Source of the DNA: Valencia hispanica
Taxonomy: Eukaryota; Chordata; Actinopteri; Cyprinodontiformes; Valenciidae
Direction of reading: 5' to 3'
DNA length: 64,000 nucleotides
Assembly: GCA_963556495.2 (NCBI GenBank)
Contig: OY747712.1
Span: forward strand, 28,555,735 to 28,619,734
Below are positions 15,314 to 26,329 of this stretch, in pieces. The notes beneath the pieces are model-generated. The model ran no database searches, was not told the DNA's origin, and was given only the letters and a program-made list of their open reading frames with translations. The first letter of the stretch is position 1, and every line of letters starts with the position of its first letter. The position numbers and the translations under genes were made by a program.

Positions 15314-15510
15314 ATGGTAAATTATTGTGTGTTTGTGGAGGCTGTACAAACAGCAGGCTGTCAGGACATGGAGTCCACAAATTTCCAAATAAAAACAAAA
15401 ACTGAGCCATCTTCCTTTCCTGGGTGCGTTTTCTGCAGCTTTAAAGACGAGATTTCACATCTGCTTTGGCTACGCGCAGCAGGCTCATAGCTGTATGGTT
15501 GTGGTCCATC
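15314..15510 (+). pseudogene. THAP zinc-finger domain relic
   Basis: From the ATG at 15314 the frame reads MVNYCV; after a one-base shift the next frame gives CGGCTNSRLSGHGVHKFPN, then after an in-frame TGA it continues AIFLSWVRFLQL, a TAA, and RRDFTSALATRS. The order C-x2-C, HKFP, W-V, RRDFT is the layout of the THAP DNA-binding domain (C2CH zinc finger). The second metal pair (expected C-x-HF) is not recognisable. With one frameshift and two stops this is a dead copy, either of a host THAP gene or of a THAP-bearing transposase. No exon or other domain was found around it. Confidence 0.55.
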
Positions 15511-15559
15511 ATATATGTGATTGTAAACATTTAAGGTTTCTTCAGTATCGGATCCAGCA

Positions 15560-17039
15560 TTAAAATCTATTTTTTTCTATTGATGGAACTGACGGGTCTT
15601 CCTTCGCCCACGTCACTTCCAGTCTGGCGGAGTTTACTTTTTCTCCCAAAAATAACTCCAGAAGTCAAAATAATTTATTTAAGAGAAAATGTTTATTTAG
15701 AACCAGTTCCTAATATATTTTTCTAAACAGTGGTTTAAGTTGGGTTTAAACCTGCAATATGCTCTTTGAGATATTGTTGACAGACATGTTTACATTACTC
15801 ACATTTAATTACTTTTAGTAACACTGAACTTGAAGGATAGGGAATGTGAAGATGAAGTCATTTTATACACTTTGACCTGCTGTGTGGTAGGAGATGCCAA
15901 TTACAGTGTTTTGTGGGACAATGAGAAACTACGTCATGCACATCTCCATTTCTAGTGAAAAATGTGAATGTTTCCTATTGCGTGTGTTGGTTTCACCCGA
16001 TGCTGGGAAAATGTACCCCACACAGATGTAACAGAACTCTTCTCAGCAGGGTGAATCTTATATTATGTTTTCTTTAAAGTGATGCATGTCTGCACTCAGC
16101 TTCCTTCCTCTCCTAGGCAGAAGACAAACTTTCAGATGTTATTAAAAGAGCCCACAAACACCTTTTGATGTACTGCTCCTTTTTCAGGGTGAAATGCTCT
16201 TTGCAGGAACAACTTAAAAATGCAGTGAAATGCATATAAAGGTCAAAACTGTTTCTGAATACCTTCTGGTTAATCCCATTGATTTAGCTTGTATATAACA
16301 AGCAGGTGTTGATTGTACTTATTTGAATCTGTCAGTTTAGGTTATTGCCTGCTGCCTTGGAATACATTAAAAGATAGACTTTTTTTTTAAGTACCTCAGG
16401 CCTCAGACCTTTTTGTGAGTAAAAACAGAGACCCAGTTTATTACTGTGTTCTTTAACATGTCTATAAAAAATAAATCTTCAATTTGTGATCACAAGCCCC
16501 TGAATCTGATTTTTAGATTTAAAAACTGAAAAAGATACTGCTAAGTTATATTTACTATGACAGTTAATAGCTAAATATATTTCTCATAATCCCATATTGT
16601 TCTGTTGACACATTTAAAGTCATGACATTGAAATCCCAGTTGTTGTTTTTTTACTTAATTAAAATCTGGTTAACATCATTAGTCATTGATTGGGGTTTGC
16701 AATTTTCTGTGTTCTTAAAAACAAGCACCAATACAGTGATTATCCTTTAAGTATTACAATATTTGAGAATAGTTGCATGGCAGCATGTTTGCAGTAGACC
16801 GTTTGGCCGTTAAGCTTTTTTGGTTTTTGAATGATGTTTTGAGAATACTGGACAGATTGTTGTGGAGGGGCTGCATTGCTGACTGTTGAGCATGCCTGGT
16901 AAGAAAACAATGCGTCGTGCTTGAAGGCTGAAGCTTGGCATCAGAGACGTCTGTCAAGCACTTAGAACTGACCTCCAGGAAACACCACCGTTTTTTCTTA
17001 ATGATATACATGCTTTACATAATAAGAAGGATAACTTAC
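15560..17039. other. Intergenic, nothing recognised
   Basis: AT-rich. A GC-richer 50-bp patch at about 15590-15640 (CGCCCACGTCACTTCC) contains CRE/ETS-like half sites but no gene start could be tied to it. Confidence 0.35.
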
Positions 17040-17205
17040 CGCTCTAAGTAAATATGCAGCATGTACACACCCAAGTTGGAGAAGGCTGTGTTTTTGATCA
17101 TTGCCATGGTAATGTGCTTGTATCTCGCTGGATGATATAGCGGACTGGCGGCTATGACATCCTTCCAGACATCAAGCTGTGGGTCTTCTGCAAGATTTCC
17201 TGATG
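17040..17205 (-). CDS. Unassigned candidate internal exon
   Basis: On the minus strand a 166-nt stretch is bounded by an acceptor (TTTACTTCAG, exon from 17205) and a consensus donor GTAAGT (exon ends 17040). It encodes SGNLAEDPQLDVWKDVIAAS, then PLYHPARYKHITMAMIKNTA and FSNLGVYMLHIYLER, entering with two extra bases and leaving two bases into a codon. Base composition and codon use look coding, and the frame stops immediately after the donor, as expected for an exon/intron edge. The frame stays open upstream to 17353 (MMSMQEYAF...), so a longer terminal exon is also possible. I do not recognise the protein family and found no partner exon. It could be an exon of an unplaced gene or a pseudo-exon. 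Confidence 0.4.
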
Positions 17206-18749
17206 CTGAAGTAAATGCCTGACTTAAAACCGAGTGTAGTAATAGTGAACTTTTTAGTGTAGTAAAAAAAGTAGTGGAAACCACCACCACCATCCATTGG
17301 CCAGTATGACAGTAACCATGGAACCTGAATGCATACTCCTGCATAGACATCACTGCTGACTAAGGAGTTAAACAGACTTCCTAGGTAACTCCCCCTCCTA
17401 CTTGGGTTGTCAAAAAGTGTTACAGGTATTCCTCCCTTCTCATGTTGTTTGATCTGCATATTCAACCTGAATGTTTTGTTGCTTTTGTTTTATTAAATTT
17501 TTTGTTGCATAATAAACATGTTTTGAATGCCTTTATTATTTTATGACTGTTTATCAGAATCAGATCTATCTTCCATTCAGCTCATAAGCTTTCTTTGTCC
17601 TTCTGTGGGAGATGTTTGTATTCTAAATTAATTAACACATGGGTTTTGGAGAGCTGTGGGGTTACATGACAATACAATACAAATGTGAACAAAAGTACCC
17701 AATCTAACTGAAACGGTCAATATATTGACTCTGTACATTGGCAAAATGTTCTCAAAATATATTCTATACAGCCAAGAAGTTGAAACAAAAAGCTTACAGA
17801 CATACCAGATGTTCAACTGATCTTAATCATCAACAAGGTTTTGTTAAAATACAGTGTGAGTGTTCCTTTTGTTTCTAGTGCTTCACTGTCACAGTAGAAT
17901 TGAGGAAATCTCATTAATCATTCAGTTCATAGCGTGCCCTTTTAAAAGGCTATTTTTAACAAAACCAAGAGATAAACATTGCTTACTTCCTTGGATTTGT
18001 CCTCATTAAGATAGACTTTAAAAGCTTGTTTTTATTTAAGTTTGATTGCGAGATAAAGGAAATATTTCACTGACCACTTCTTAATCCTGGTTGTTGCTTT
18101 TTGATGTTTTGTCTCAGTGTCAAGAAAATTTCCATCCTCCCTAATAAGTCTGAATCTCTTATAAGAACAACTTTCTGTGAGATCTTTCTACATTGCATTC
18201 TACTACAGTTTCTCTACATTATAGATAATTATTCATTGTAATAGATCCCAGGAATTAAGGTTTCCATTGTTTTATTTTCTCATGATTGCTCTCAATGTAT
18301 CAGGCCAGTGGAAATTCCCAAACTTTCACATTCAAAACTTGTTCGCCATATTGCTGTATTTATTTCAACCCTTCAAAATTGTAACTGTTTTAGATTGGAT
18401 GAAAAAGAACACTTTTAAGAATGGAGCGATACACGTCCTAATATTGATCTTTTTACCTTAAGAGACCGTGTGGTGTGCAGCCCAATTTAGCTCGCGAGCT
18501 GGATTTTTATCACTATGCCAACAAGTTACACCATGGTGGCCCTGGTGCTTATTGATTTAAATCATGCAGGTGACTAGTCACACATCAAACCCTCAAGGAT
18601 GCTGGGTAACCCTAATATTAGTAATTCATTCTGGGCCACCCTCCATTGTGGCTCACAAAAATTATAAAGAATTGACTCATGTTTTTACATTTAAAGGAAT
18701 TAAAAAATGCAAGCTTTAGGAGTTTTTCCTAGGTGTTTCATGTTTCATT
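17206..18749. other. Intergenic; possible short repeat near 18480-18660
   Basis: AT-rich, without a recognisable gene. A more GC-balanced block at 18470-18660 (CCATGGTGGCCCTGGTGC, GGATGCTGGGTAACCC) may be an interspersed repeat that I cannot name. Confidence 0.3.
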
Positions 18750-18785
18750 TTGTGGAAATGTTATATATGTATAACATTTCCACAA
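18750..18785. repeat. Perfect inverted repeat, 16-bp arms, 4-nt loop
   Basis: TTGTGGAAATGTTATA at 18750-18765 is followed by TATG and its exact reverse complement TATAACATTTCCACAA at 18770-18785. The arms carry no mismatch. Confidence 0.9.
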
Positions 18786-19189
18786 TAAACAACACTAAGT
18801 GTGAGGAAAATTTCTTATAAAGTAACTTATTTGTCAAAAGGTTTCACAATTTGTGCTTAATTATATCTTTTTTTAAACTAAATATCCTATTGAAGAAATA
18901 TATTTAGCCTCACAACCAAAAATAAGGTTTAAATTTTAAAAATCTGAATACATTTCCTATGAATGTAAAATCTTGAAAGAGTTGTGTTGCTTTTGTGGCT
19001 CTAAACATTTTCTTTTTATGGAATGAAAGCAAACGTGGATGTCAGGATTGTAAAGGATTGTACTTTTTTATGACTTTTGTGTTACTCTAGTGGTCAGGGA
19101 TAGAAAGACCAGAACGTTAGCCTCAAATGAGTTACAAAAGTACCAAGTGCAATATTTCTTAAACCTAAAACTTTGGCTAAACTAGATTT

Positions 19190-20025
19190 AACTGTGCTCT
19201 TAATCCTTTTTAGAAACCAACATCTGCTTTTTGCAGATGATGTGGTCCTGTTGGCTTCATTGGAAGGTGATCTGCAGCTTTCACTGGAGCAGTTTGCAGC
19301 CGAGTGTGAAGTGGCTGGGATGAGAATCAGCACCTCCAAATCCGTGACCATGGTCTTGAGCCGGAAAAGGGTAGAATGTCAAGGACGAGGTCCTTCCTCA
19401 AGTGAATGAGTTTAAGTATCTGGGGGTCTTGTTCATGAATGAGGGAAAAATGGAGCGGGAGATCGATAGGCGGATTGGTAAGGCGTCTGCAGTGATGGGG
19501 GCACTGTACCGTTCTGTCGTGGTGAAGAAAGAGCTGAGTCGAAAGGCAAGGCTTTCGGTTTACTGGTCAATCTACGTTCCTACTCTTATCTATGGTCACA
19601 AACTCTGCGTAGTGACCGAAAGAACGAGATCACGGATACAAGTGGCTGAAATGAGTTTCCTTCGCAGGGTGTCTGGGCTCTCCCTTACAGATAGGGTGAG
19701 AAGCTCGGTCATCCGGGAGGGGATCAGAGCAGAGCCGATGCTCCTCCACATCGAGAGGTTGAGGTGGCTCGGGCATCTGGTTAGGATGCCTCCTGGATGC
19801 CTCGCTGGTGAGGTGTTTCAGGCACATCTCACCGGGAGGAGGCCCAGGGGAAGACCCAGGACACGCTGGAGGGACTATGTTTCTCGGCTGGCCTGGAAAC
19901 ACCTTGGGATTCCTCCTGAGGAGCTGGCTCAACTGGCTGGGGAGAGGAAAGTCTGGGTGTCCTTGCTTAAGCTGCTGCTCCCGCGACCCTACTCCGGAAA
20001 GCGGGAGAAGATGGATGGATGCAGG
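19190..20025 (+). mobile_element. Rex3/RTE-clade LINE, 5'-truncated
   Basis: Encodes the 3' part of an RTE-type reverse transcriptase: LLFADDVVLLA (palm), GMRISTSKS, then after a single frameshift near 19390-19402 FKYLGVLF, REIDRRIGKASAVM and a long carboxy-terminal region with RWLGHLVRMPPG, RRPRGRPRTRWRDYVSRLAW and LGIPPEELAQLAGER. The 3' end is GCGGGAGAAGATGGATGGATG, the GATG-type tail of Rex3. Only one frameshift separates the two open parts (to 19409 and 19402-20020), so divergence is moderate. Catalytic Asp pair is present, but the fingers and endonuclease are missing. Confidence 0.85.
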
Positions 20026-20029
20026 ACAA

Positions 20030-22045
20030 AATATACATATTTTTCTGTGGTCATTCAAGTTAGATATCACATAGATTTTTTTCATAAAATTTTGATAACT
20101 GATATAGAACAGTCAATCGATCACAAGAACAATCCAGTTTCACTTTGGGTGGAGGTACATCCTAAAGCCACAAGTTAAATTTAATCTGCAGAAAGGTATC
20201 CGAGCTTTTCAGGGACATGTCCATGGGGTTAATGCAACAGACAAAATTACTAAACTGCAACAATTTACTTTACAGCTTGCTACATACCCGAAGTTGCTAA
20301 CACCTCAAATACTACAGCAACACCACCAAGAATAGGATGGATAGTGGTCATCAGTTACAGCCAATAAGGACAAACTGAGCTTTAAAGTAGCTTTTGCATT
20401 AAGTGAACAGGGGCTACAGTGCAAAAGAAAAGTGAAATATAGGAAAACTAAATACAAATTCAATACAAAGGATGAGAAAAAGCACTTTACATCAGTGCTA
20501 AAACCAGAAGGCCAGTTTCCCCAAAGAGCCTCTAAATAAAATAAATAAAAACTCTAAACCAATGCAGAAAATAAATGTCCTACTACTGCATTGAAGTAAC
20601 TGAATGTACCTTTTTCTAGTTAGAAATAATTCAGCACCCATCACTAAAACATTTAGTCTATACATCAATTTGTCTGAGACTGTTGACCACATTAGTGTAA
20701 ACACATTTGGTAACTATCAAACATTTATACCTTCTGCCTGTGTATGTGGGCTTAAACACCCCCTTCAGTAATGGAAACAAAAACCCTCAATGGTTTTATA
20801 ATGTAAATATACCAGAAGCCTACTTTGAAGAATATGGTATATTTAATCTTGCAGTTTCAGTACAGTTAAGGGACATGACTGATTTAGTTTTTCCTCAGAG
20901 ATTTGCAAACTCTTGGTGAAAAAGGCAGTAATGTGTGACAATATACAGTAAATGGGAACTCTGAGATCCTTTATGGAATCTTCATGTCTATTTAAAAAGT
21001 TTAAATATATATTTAAGAAATCATTTCTCTTTCAGTTTTAAGTAAATATATAAGCTTTGGAATTGTTTACATATTGAAAAGATCCTGTCAGAGGAAGAAT
21101 GTCCAATAGAGACTTTGTACTATATTCTGTGTGTTTACAACCGTCTAACATCTTGGAGCTATTTTTATTTTTATTCCTATTCCAGTGTAAAGTGAAACTG
21201 TGTAACTTCAGTGGAAAACACATCAGATTAAAGAAAGCTGTGTAGATAAAACTAAAGAAATTTAGGGGGAAACAAATTAATCCCATATGACGCTATGAAT
21301 GAATGTGTTCCCTTCAGAGCCTTTGGTTGCGTGCTCAGATTTCTATGATGGTTTCCACATTGTACACATAAGAACTACTTGTGAATACAGATTTATGTGT
21401 GTAGAAGATTACAGAACAGGTTTCTGCCATGTCTGCAGTTAGCACACCCAACTTGATTTACACTCTCTATCAAATATATAAATAGCACAGCAAACATATG
21501 TAAAATAAATATTGGCTTACAGCATGATTATACTCAAATGTTCTACAATTACTGCTAGCTTTCAGGTTAAAGAGTATATAATGGGACTTCTGTTTTGCAA
21601 GGCTGCATGTTGTCAAAATACAACTGAAAGGTTCTGACAGCATATAATAAATTATGGTTTGGACCCAGACTTGCATGTGAAGCACAGCGCATCATACAGC
21701 CAACATGAAATGCTGGGTGTAGATCGGATCACAGTTTAGAAAAGCAGGATTTTGTTTCTAATTCATTTGGGCAAAATAGGCAAACAAAAACAATGTGAGG
21801 TATTTTAGAGGGAAATTATATAAAATTTAGATTTTGAGGCAAACCTGTCCAATATTGATCAGTTTAATTGTATCTGTAAACTATGATTTATCACATATTG
21901 ACACAAAGGACAAAATATGACTCACTTCTAAAGCTTAATTTCCCTGCTGTATCAGACAAATAATTGTAACTTGGAATATAGGAGCCACATATTATGTTGT
22001 TACTAAAAGCCCAAAGAAATTTGTTGAAGAACAGCTTTGCACTGG
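20030..22045. other. Intergenic, nothing recognised
   Basis: AT-rich sequence with short reading frames only, including one at 20707-20919 that lacks splice context or a recognisable domain. Confidence 0.4.
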
Positions 22046-22064
22046 AATCCATCCACTTCCTATA

Positions 22065-23763
22065 CAGTGAGGAACATAAGTATTTGAACACCTGGCGATT
22101 TTGCAAGTTCTCCCACTTAGAAATTATGGAGGGGTCTGAAATGCATCTTGTAGGTGCATTTCCACTGTGAGAGACAGCATTTTTTTATTCAGGAAATCAC
22201 AATGTCCAATTTTTAAAGAATTGATTTGTATTTTATTGCTGCTCATAAGTATTTGAACACCTCGGAAAATCAGTGTTAATATTTGATACAGAAGCCTTTG
22301 TTTGCAATTACACAGGTCAAACATTTCCTGTAGTTCTTGACCAGGTTTGCACACACTGCAACAGGGATTTTGGCCCACTCCTCCACACAGACATTCTCTA
22401 GATGTGTCAGGTTTCTGGGCTGTCGCTGAGGAACACAGAGTCTCAGCTCCCTCCTAAGATTTTCTATTGGATTTAGGTCTGGAAACTGGCTAGGCCACTT
22501 GAGAACCTTGATATGATTTTTACGGAGCCACTCGACCGTAACCCATATTTCCCTAACCTTCAAACGGTGGCGGGGGCAACGCCTCATAAACAAAATGAGA
22601 AGCAGCATTTCCTCCAAATCCATCTCTGTCTCCGTTTCATTCATTGTTTTCACTGAAAACAAGGCGCTGCCATCTTGGAATCATGTGATGGATGCGTTTT
22701 GATTGGTCGCTTGGATATTTGCCCACAGCACTCAGCTCATGTAGAGCGCACACGGTGAGAGGCGAAAAATATCAAACCTGTTTGATTTTCATGTCAACGC
22801 CTCATGAGGCAGAAAACTCACTGAAAATTAACCACACACGGCGAGCGATCTGCTGAGCAAACGGCCTCGAATGACTTTTTGCTCAGCAGATAGCTCTCGT
22901 GTGCGGCAGGCTTTAGGATGCAATTCATCCTTCTTTTTCCTCCAAACACGGCGAGTGAAGTTTTGACAAAAAAGTTATATTTTGGTCTCATCTGACCACA
23001 TGACTTTCTCCCATGCCTCCTCTGGATCATCCAGATGGTCATTGGCAAACTTCAGACGGGCCTGGACATGTGATGACTTTAGCAGGGGAACCTTCCGTGC
23101 AATGCATGATTGTAAACCATGACGGCGCAGTGTTCTACCGACAGTAAGCTTTGAAACTGTGGACCCAGCTCTCTTCATGTCATTGACCAGCTCCTCATGT
23201 GTAGTTCTGGGTGTGTTCCTCACCTTTCTTATCATCAGTGATACTCCATGAGGTGAGATCTTCTATGGAGCCCCAGTTCGAGGGAGACTGACAGCCATCT
23301 TTAGCCTCTTCCATTTTCAGTTGCTCCAACAGTTGATCTATTTTCACCAAGCTGCTTGGCAATTGCCCGTAGCCCTTTCCAGCCTTGTGGAGGTCTACAA
23401 TTTTGTTTCTGGTGTCTTTTGACAGCTCTTTGGTCTTGCCCATGGTAGTATATGGTCTAGACAGGTGCTACTAATTTTGAATAAAAAGTGGAGTAGAGGT
23501 GGAATATTTAAAGGCAGAGTAACAGGTCTTTGAGAGTCAGAATTCTTGCTGATTGCCAGGTGATCAAATACTTATGTGCAGCGATAAAATACAAATAAAG
23601 TCTTTAAAAATCAGACAATGTGATTTCCTGTAATTTCCCTTTTTTTTATGCTGTCTCTCACAGTGAAACTGAATTTATAATGTGCATTTCAGTCCGCTCC
23701 ATAATTTCTAAGTGGGAGAAATTGCAAAATCGCAGGGTCATCAAATACTTATGTTCCTCACTG
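22065..23763 (-). mobile_element. Tc1-like transposon with disrupted transposase
   Basis: Inverted ends of roughly 110 bp start CAGTGAGGAACATAAGTATT and are flanked by TA on each side (22063-22064 and 23764-23765). The minus strand carries transposase pieces: MGKTKELSKDTRNKIVDLHK (from 23443, paired-like HTH), then [17 protein letters not shown] and VMWSDETKI (first catalytic Asp), and after a foreign block [20 protein letters not shown] and [11 protein letters not shown] (last catalytic Glu), [18 protein letters not shown]. The middle, with the second catalytic Asp region (expected HDNDPKHT-like), is replaced by unrelated DNA at about 22540-22911. Several frameshifts are also present. The element is inactive but its ends are well kept. 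Confidence 0.88.
22540..22911. mobile_element. Foreign GC-richer insert replacing the middle of the Tc1
   Basis: About 370 bp that does not fit the Tc1 transposase. It contains an imperfect hairpin with about 30-bp arms at 22831-22905: CTGCTGAGCAAA at 22850-22861 pairs with TTTGCTCAGCAG at 22878-22889, and ACACGGCGAGC pairs with the GCTCTCGTGTG side. CACACGGTGAGAGGCG at 22750-22765 repeats the same theme. A small non-autonomous DNA transposon, perhaps Harbinger-like, is the likeliest explanation; no target duplication could be fixed. Confidence 0.5.
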
Positions 23764-23939
23764 TATCTGCTTAATCCTAATGGCAGTTTAGGCTAGACAA
23801 TTATCCTAATATGCATGATTTTGGACAAAGGGAGGATGCCAGAGTATCTGTAAGAAATCCATGCATGCAACTAGGTAACAATCAAATTCCAAACAAGAAG
23901 GCCAGGAGTCAAACTCAGGATGTTTTTGTTGCAAGACCT

Positions 23940-24600
23940 CATTTGGGTTTAAGTACCCCAAAATTGTGTTTGCATCCCATTCAATATAATACAGAACAAT
24001 CTCATAATATTGACTAGTAAGCAAACCAATCAATAATGCACTTACAGAAACAGAAACAGTTGTTTAATCTGATTGACAATAAAGTGAAAAACTAAAATAG
24101 AAGTAATGTTCACAATCTTTCTGCTGTCACAACTCTTTACATCCTACTAAGTCAGTAAGATCTTCATTTAGCAAGCTTACTTCTTGAAAAAAGCGTGGAT
24201 TTTCGCCTATAGCTCGAATTCTATGCACTTGTTAATTACCTTTGCAATGAGTGTGCCCTATTACTAGATGTGCAGCAAATTTTTAACTAAACAGTATTCC
24301 ATTTGTCTCATGTCCTGGTCACACTCTAAAATATTTAAACAAGTCAAACTTCATTGGATGCATTTATCCTAAACAGACATTGTGTAGGACAGTCAGAACC
24401 ATCTCTGATTAAGACAAGCACTAAAACTGTGATGCACATAACCCCAACCTAGACTATAATATGCTGCACTGATTACTAAATTGTGTTAAACACAGTTTGT
24501 GATTTGTGGAATGTTTTTTTCTCACAATACAATATGGGGAGCCTTAGTTTCTCCAATTATATTTCTAAAATCTTGACTTGTTCTTGTAAACCCAATGATT
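23940..24600. other. Intergenic, nothing recognised
   Basis: AT-rich, without a recognisable gene or repeat. Confidence 0.35.
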
Positions 24601-24601
24601 G

Positions 24602-24735
<134 letters not shown>

Positions 24736-24739
24736 AAAT

Positions 24740-25318
24740 GCATGGAAAGATGACTTTATTCAGTCCAGATTTTGCCCATTGGTGAAGTACAGATTTGGAC
24801 AAAAAGTGGAAGTTAAAGGACTAATGGGAAAATGTTTATATGAAAGAAGTAAACAAAGGCTGATGGCAGTTAATTTAGAAATTTGTATTAAAAAATTTAA
24901 ATAAACTTCATGTTCAATAAAACTACTGTGAAAAACAGGTATTTGTTGATACAGACAATAAAAATCCTTTTCATGCCTTACAAATCACCAAATAAGTTAA
25001 TCTTACAATTAAAATGATCATTAGTGAGTAATTGGCTGTCTCTTGTGAAAAGATTCGGTGAAGCACATCAGGAAATGAGTTAATTAGATCAGAGAAAATG
25101 AATAATTAAAGAGCCAGACAGATAAGTTGGTGTTAACAGCTGTGGCGGAGCTTCCTGAGTTGATGTGAATATCAGTTTGCCATGTTGGTTCATCCACTCA
25201 TGAGCCTGGATGAATCTCTAACCCCCATTTCATCATCTGATGTAATCTAGTAATCCAGCACTACCCATGTACTTTGATCCTAAAGTCTCTGCAGTACCTT
25301 CTTTTAGCCATAGAAAGT
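24740..25318. other. Intergenic; possible conserved block
   Basis: The part at 25020-25220 (for example TAATTGGCTGTCTCTTGTG, GGTGTTAACAGCTGTGG) has a homeobox-site-rich, non-repetitive look that can mark conserved noncoding DNA. No gene was recognised. Confidence 0.25.
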
Positions 25319-25990
25319 CATGGTCATGGTCAAGGTCAACTTTATTTCTATAGCACATTTACTACAGCAAATGCTGCCCAAAGTGCTTCACAAAATAGAC
25401 TACAATAGGATCAAACATAACTGCAATGTTAAAATTACAACAGGTAGTAAAAAGAAAAAGAGCTAAAGAAAATTAAAAAGAAGAACTGCTTAAGGCAGTT
25501 TTGAATAAAAGCCAGCTCATAGAAATGTGTTTTCAAAAGCTTTTTAAAATGATCCAATGTTTTGGCCGAGCTTATGTTACAGGGAAGACCATTCTACAAC
25601 TTTGGACCTACCAGAGAAAAGGCCAGAAAAGGTTCGGCCAGACAGGTAAGAACGAAACCACTGGAGGACCGTACCTTTAAGACCAACACACATTTCCAAT
25701 TCAGAGAAGAGAATCTCGTGGTCGACAATATCAAATCCTGCTGTTAAGTCTAACAATAAGAGAGCCACTGATTTGCCAGAGTCAGTAAGAATAAATTAAT
25801 CATTAAAAACTCTTAATAGAGTGGATTCAGTGCTATGGCGGGATTTAAAGCCTGACTGAAACCTTTCAGAGATATAGTCTGCCTCAATATAATTCTGCAA
25901 CCGCAATAAACAACTTTTTCTAATACCTTAGAGAGAAAGGGGAGCTTTGAAAGTGGGAGAGAATTAAAACTTTTTTGTTAGCTTTTTGGC
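25319..25990 (-). mobile_element. L2 LINE fragment (distinct subfamily)
   Basis: The minus strand encodes [20 protein letters not shown], then [18 protein letters not shown], the L2 RT motifs, with the 3' UTR-like CAACTTTATTTCTATAGCAC at 25339-25358. Part of the RT core is missing and several stops are present. It differs from the other L2 copies in this window, for example LSGR where they have LKNR. Confidence 0.7.
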
Positions 25991-26329
25991 AAAAACCAAC
26001 ATCAAATAAACAACATAATTGGCTATGGACGTAATGAAATATCTGAATTTGGTCAATTCCATTGTAAAAAAACAAAACAAAAAACAACTACCCAGAGATT
26101 TTAAGAAAAAAAATCCTCTGATAACTGTTGCATTTGTTACTGATTATTATTATTATTTTTTTTTTTTTTACGTGTCCTGTCTGGCAGAGTGGCGCTCAGA
26201 ATTGGTGTCTTTAGTACCAAGTAGAAGCCTAACAGATTTACTTTCACAAGTGGAGCATTACGGCTTTTGTATTACTACTACACTTAAAATATGAGTAAGA
26301 ATTCTTTATCAGAAATTGCTGAAATTTTC

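Larger units (their letters stand above)
22046..23935 (-). mobile_element. tRNA-SINE with RTE-like tail, split by a Tc1 insertion
   Basis: The left piece (ATCCATCCACTTCCTATA, ending 22064) and the right piece (from 23764: TATCTGCTTAATCC, later TTTTGGACAAAGGGAGGATG, CCATGCATGCAA, GGAGTCAAACTCAGG) are the two halves of one repeat. The same order appears, undisrupted but internally deleted, at 32366-32630. The GGAT-type 3' end on the minus strand resembles the Rex3 tail. The TA at the junction is duplicated by the Tc1 insertion. Confidence 0.6.

Noticed and set aside
20707..20919. 70-codon plus-strand frame with a protein-like composition
   Set aside because: AT-rich, no splice signals, no recognisable domain, and no supporting context.
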